A stretch of 64,000 nt of DNA from Novosphingobium sp. SCN 66-18 (GTDB lineage: Bacteria; Pseudomonadota; Alphaproteobacteria; Sphingomonadales; Sphingomonadaceae). The stretch is from NCBI GenBank assembly GCA_001725355.1, contig MEGD01000020.1:33182-97181 (forward strand). Direction: 5' to 3'. Every line of letters begins with the position of its first letter. The stretch's first letter is position 1. Positions 63,322 to 64,000 of the stretch are shown piece after piece. Position numbers and translations under genes: made by a program. The notes below the pieces were generated by a model that saw only the letters and a program-made list of their open reading frames with translations, ran no database searches and was not told the DNA's origin.

Positions 63322-64000
63322 ATGACGCCGCCCGACGAACCGATCATCCCGGCCGAGCTGCTGCTCAAGGCCTATCGCGCGGGAATTTTCCCGATGGCGG
63401 ACAGTCGCGACGATCCCGAGGTGTTCTGGGTGGAGCCGCGCATGCGGGCGATCCTGCCGCTCGACGGGTTCCACCTGTCGCGCTCGCTGGCGCGCACGCT
63501 GCGGCGCGGGCGCTTCACGGTGACGTGCAACGCCGCGTTCGATTCGGTGATCGACGCCTGCGCCGCGCCGCGCCCGGATGCGGAGGAAAGCTGGATCAGC
63601 CGGCGCATCCGCGAAAGCTACCGCACGCTGCACGCGGTCGGACACGCCCATTCGATCGAGACCTGGGCCGACGGACGGCTGGTTGGCGGGCTCTATGGCG
63701 TGGGCTTCGCCCGCGTGTTCTGCGGCGAAAGCATGTTCAGCCGGATGAACGACGCGTCCAAGGTGGCGCTGGCCTGGCTGGTGGCGGCCTTGCGGCGATC
63801 GGGCGCGGAATTGCTTGATTGCCAGTTCACCACGCCGCACCTGGCCTCGCTGGGCGCGGTCGAAATTCCGCAGGAACGATACCTCGACATGCTGCGCCAC
63901 GCGCAGCGGCCTCACTCGTCGGTGCTGGCGCCAGACGGTTTCGGGGTAGCCGGTTTCGGGGCGGCGGGCTGGGGGGCGGCGGGCTTAGGGGCGGCAGGCG
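63322..64000 (+). CDS. aat: Leucyl/phenylalanyl-tRNA-protein transferase, 3' end outside the window
   Basis: Open from ATG 63322 to the window end (226 codons, no stop). Aat motifs are clear: LLLKAYRAGIFPMADS (about 13-28), FWVEPRMRAILPLDGFH (about 35-51), HSIETWADGRLVGGLYGVGFARVFCGESMFS (split at about 113-143) and LLDCQFTTPHLASLGA. It adds Leu or Phe to N-terminal Lys/Arg for ClpSAP degradation. Past the normal end (about residue 205) the frame continues into a tandem Gly/Ala repeat tail. Confidence 0.93.
   Translation, partial: MTPPDEPIIPAELLLKAYRAGIFPMADSRDDPEVFWVEPRMRAILPLDGFHLSRSLARTLRRGRFTVTCNAAFDSVIDACAAPRPDAEESWISRRIRESYRTLHAVGHAHSIETWADGRLVGGLYGVGFARVFCGESMFSRMNDASKVALAWLVAALRRSGAELLDCQFTTPHLASLGAVEIPQERYLDMLRHAQRPHSSVLAPDGFGVAGFGAAGWGAAGLGAAG
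63937..64000 (+). repeat. 15-bp in-frame tandem repeat in the aat 3' end
   Basis: Four units at 63937, 63952, 63967 and 63982, each reading Gly-aromatic/Leu-Gly-Val/Ala-Ala (GFGVA, GFGAA, GWGAA, GLGAA), with a fifth beginning at 63997. The array continues past the window edge. Confidence 0.85.

Overview
The window is high-GC DNA from an alphaproteobacterium, most likely a sphingomonad (Novosphingobium/Sphingobium-like). This rests on familiar Sphingomonadales features: TorF-type and alginate-export-type porins, a DUF3297 protein, a fused ThiS-ThiG, an rpsI with an Ala/Pro-rich N-terminal extension, a Fur-type iron box and a CtrA-type TTAA-N7-TTAA site. Nearly all of it is chromosomal core and housekeeping sequence. 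The only part that looks like an accessory island is the left edge.

Left edge (1-2363): three minus-strand genes with overlapping stop and start codons (ribbon-helix-helix repressor, MazG-like NTP pyrophosphohydrolase, uracil-DNA-glycosylase-like protein cut by the window edge). A repeated palindromic operator sits on the start codon of the first. They lie on the 3' side of a tRNA-Gly gene, separated from it by about 370 bp of repeat-bearing, gene-free DNA, as expected for the end of a tRNA-integrated element.

2.5-22 kb: thioredoxin/CnoX-like gene (disrupted), LON-domain protein, MarC, NTF2-like protein (disrupted), folD, yggT, lipoprotein, argB, queuosine-precursor transporter, NupC transporter, a GIY-YIG gene bracketed by two copies of a dispersed repeat, MTA/SAH nucleosidase (disrupted), mutS, an unknown polytopic membrane protein, malic enzyme, a TetR/Rieske-oxygenase divergent pair, thiSG and merC.

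21.5-34 kb: heme A synthase, cutA, rplM-rpsI with a clear terminator, HPP membrane protein, a probable Fur-controlled unknown gene, nadE, prs, an AraC regulator, hisN, a gamma-glutamylcyclotransferase-like protein, MgtC, der, and a CHAP-domain wall hydrolase behind a CtrA-type site.

34-41 kb: a complete distal valine-degradation cluster (isobutyryl-CoA dehydrogenase, enoyl-CoA hydratase, 3-hydroxyisobutyryl-CoA hydrolase, mmsB, mmsA) with a divergent LysR regulator.

41-64 kb: tRNA-Val, serS coupled to a LysM/M23 protein and a K+ channel, rimO, M28 peptidase, DUF47-Pit phosphate transport pair, TorF porin, CorA, a Baeyer-Villiger monooxygenase, a CinA-like protein coupled to a chorismate-lyase-like lipoprotein, an alginate-export-type porin, then the ribosomal/secretion block (rplA, rplK, nusG, secE, tRNA-Trp) with an M20 peptidase gene inserted between nusG and rplK, and finally aat, which runs off the right edge with a repeat-encoded Gly/Ala tail.

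Two dispersed palindromic repeat families are scattered between genes. Three genes in the first 12 kb carry out-of-frame lesions that look like small deletions. No CRISPR array, prophage, transposase or biosynthetic cluster was found.
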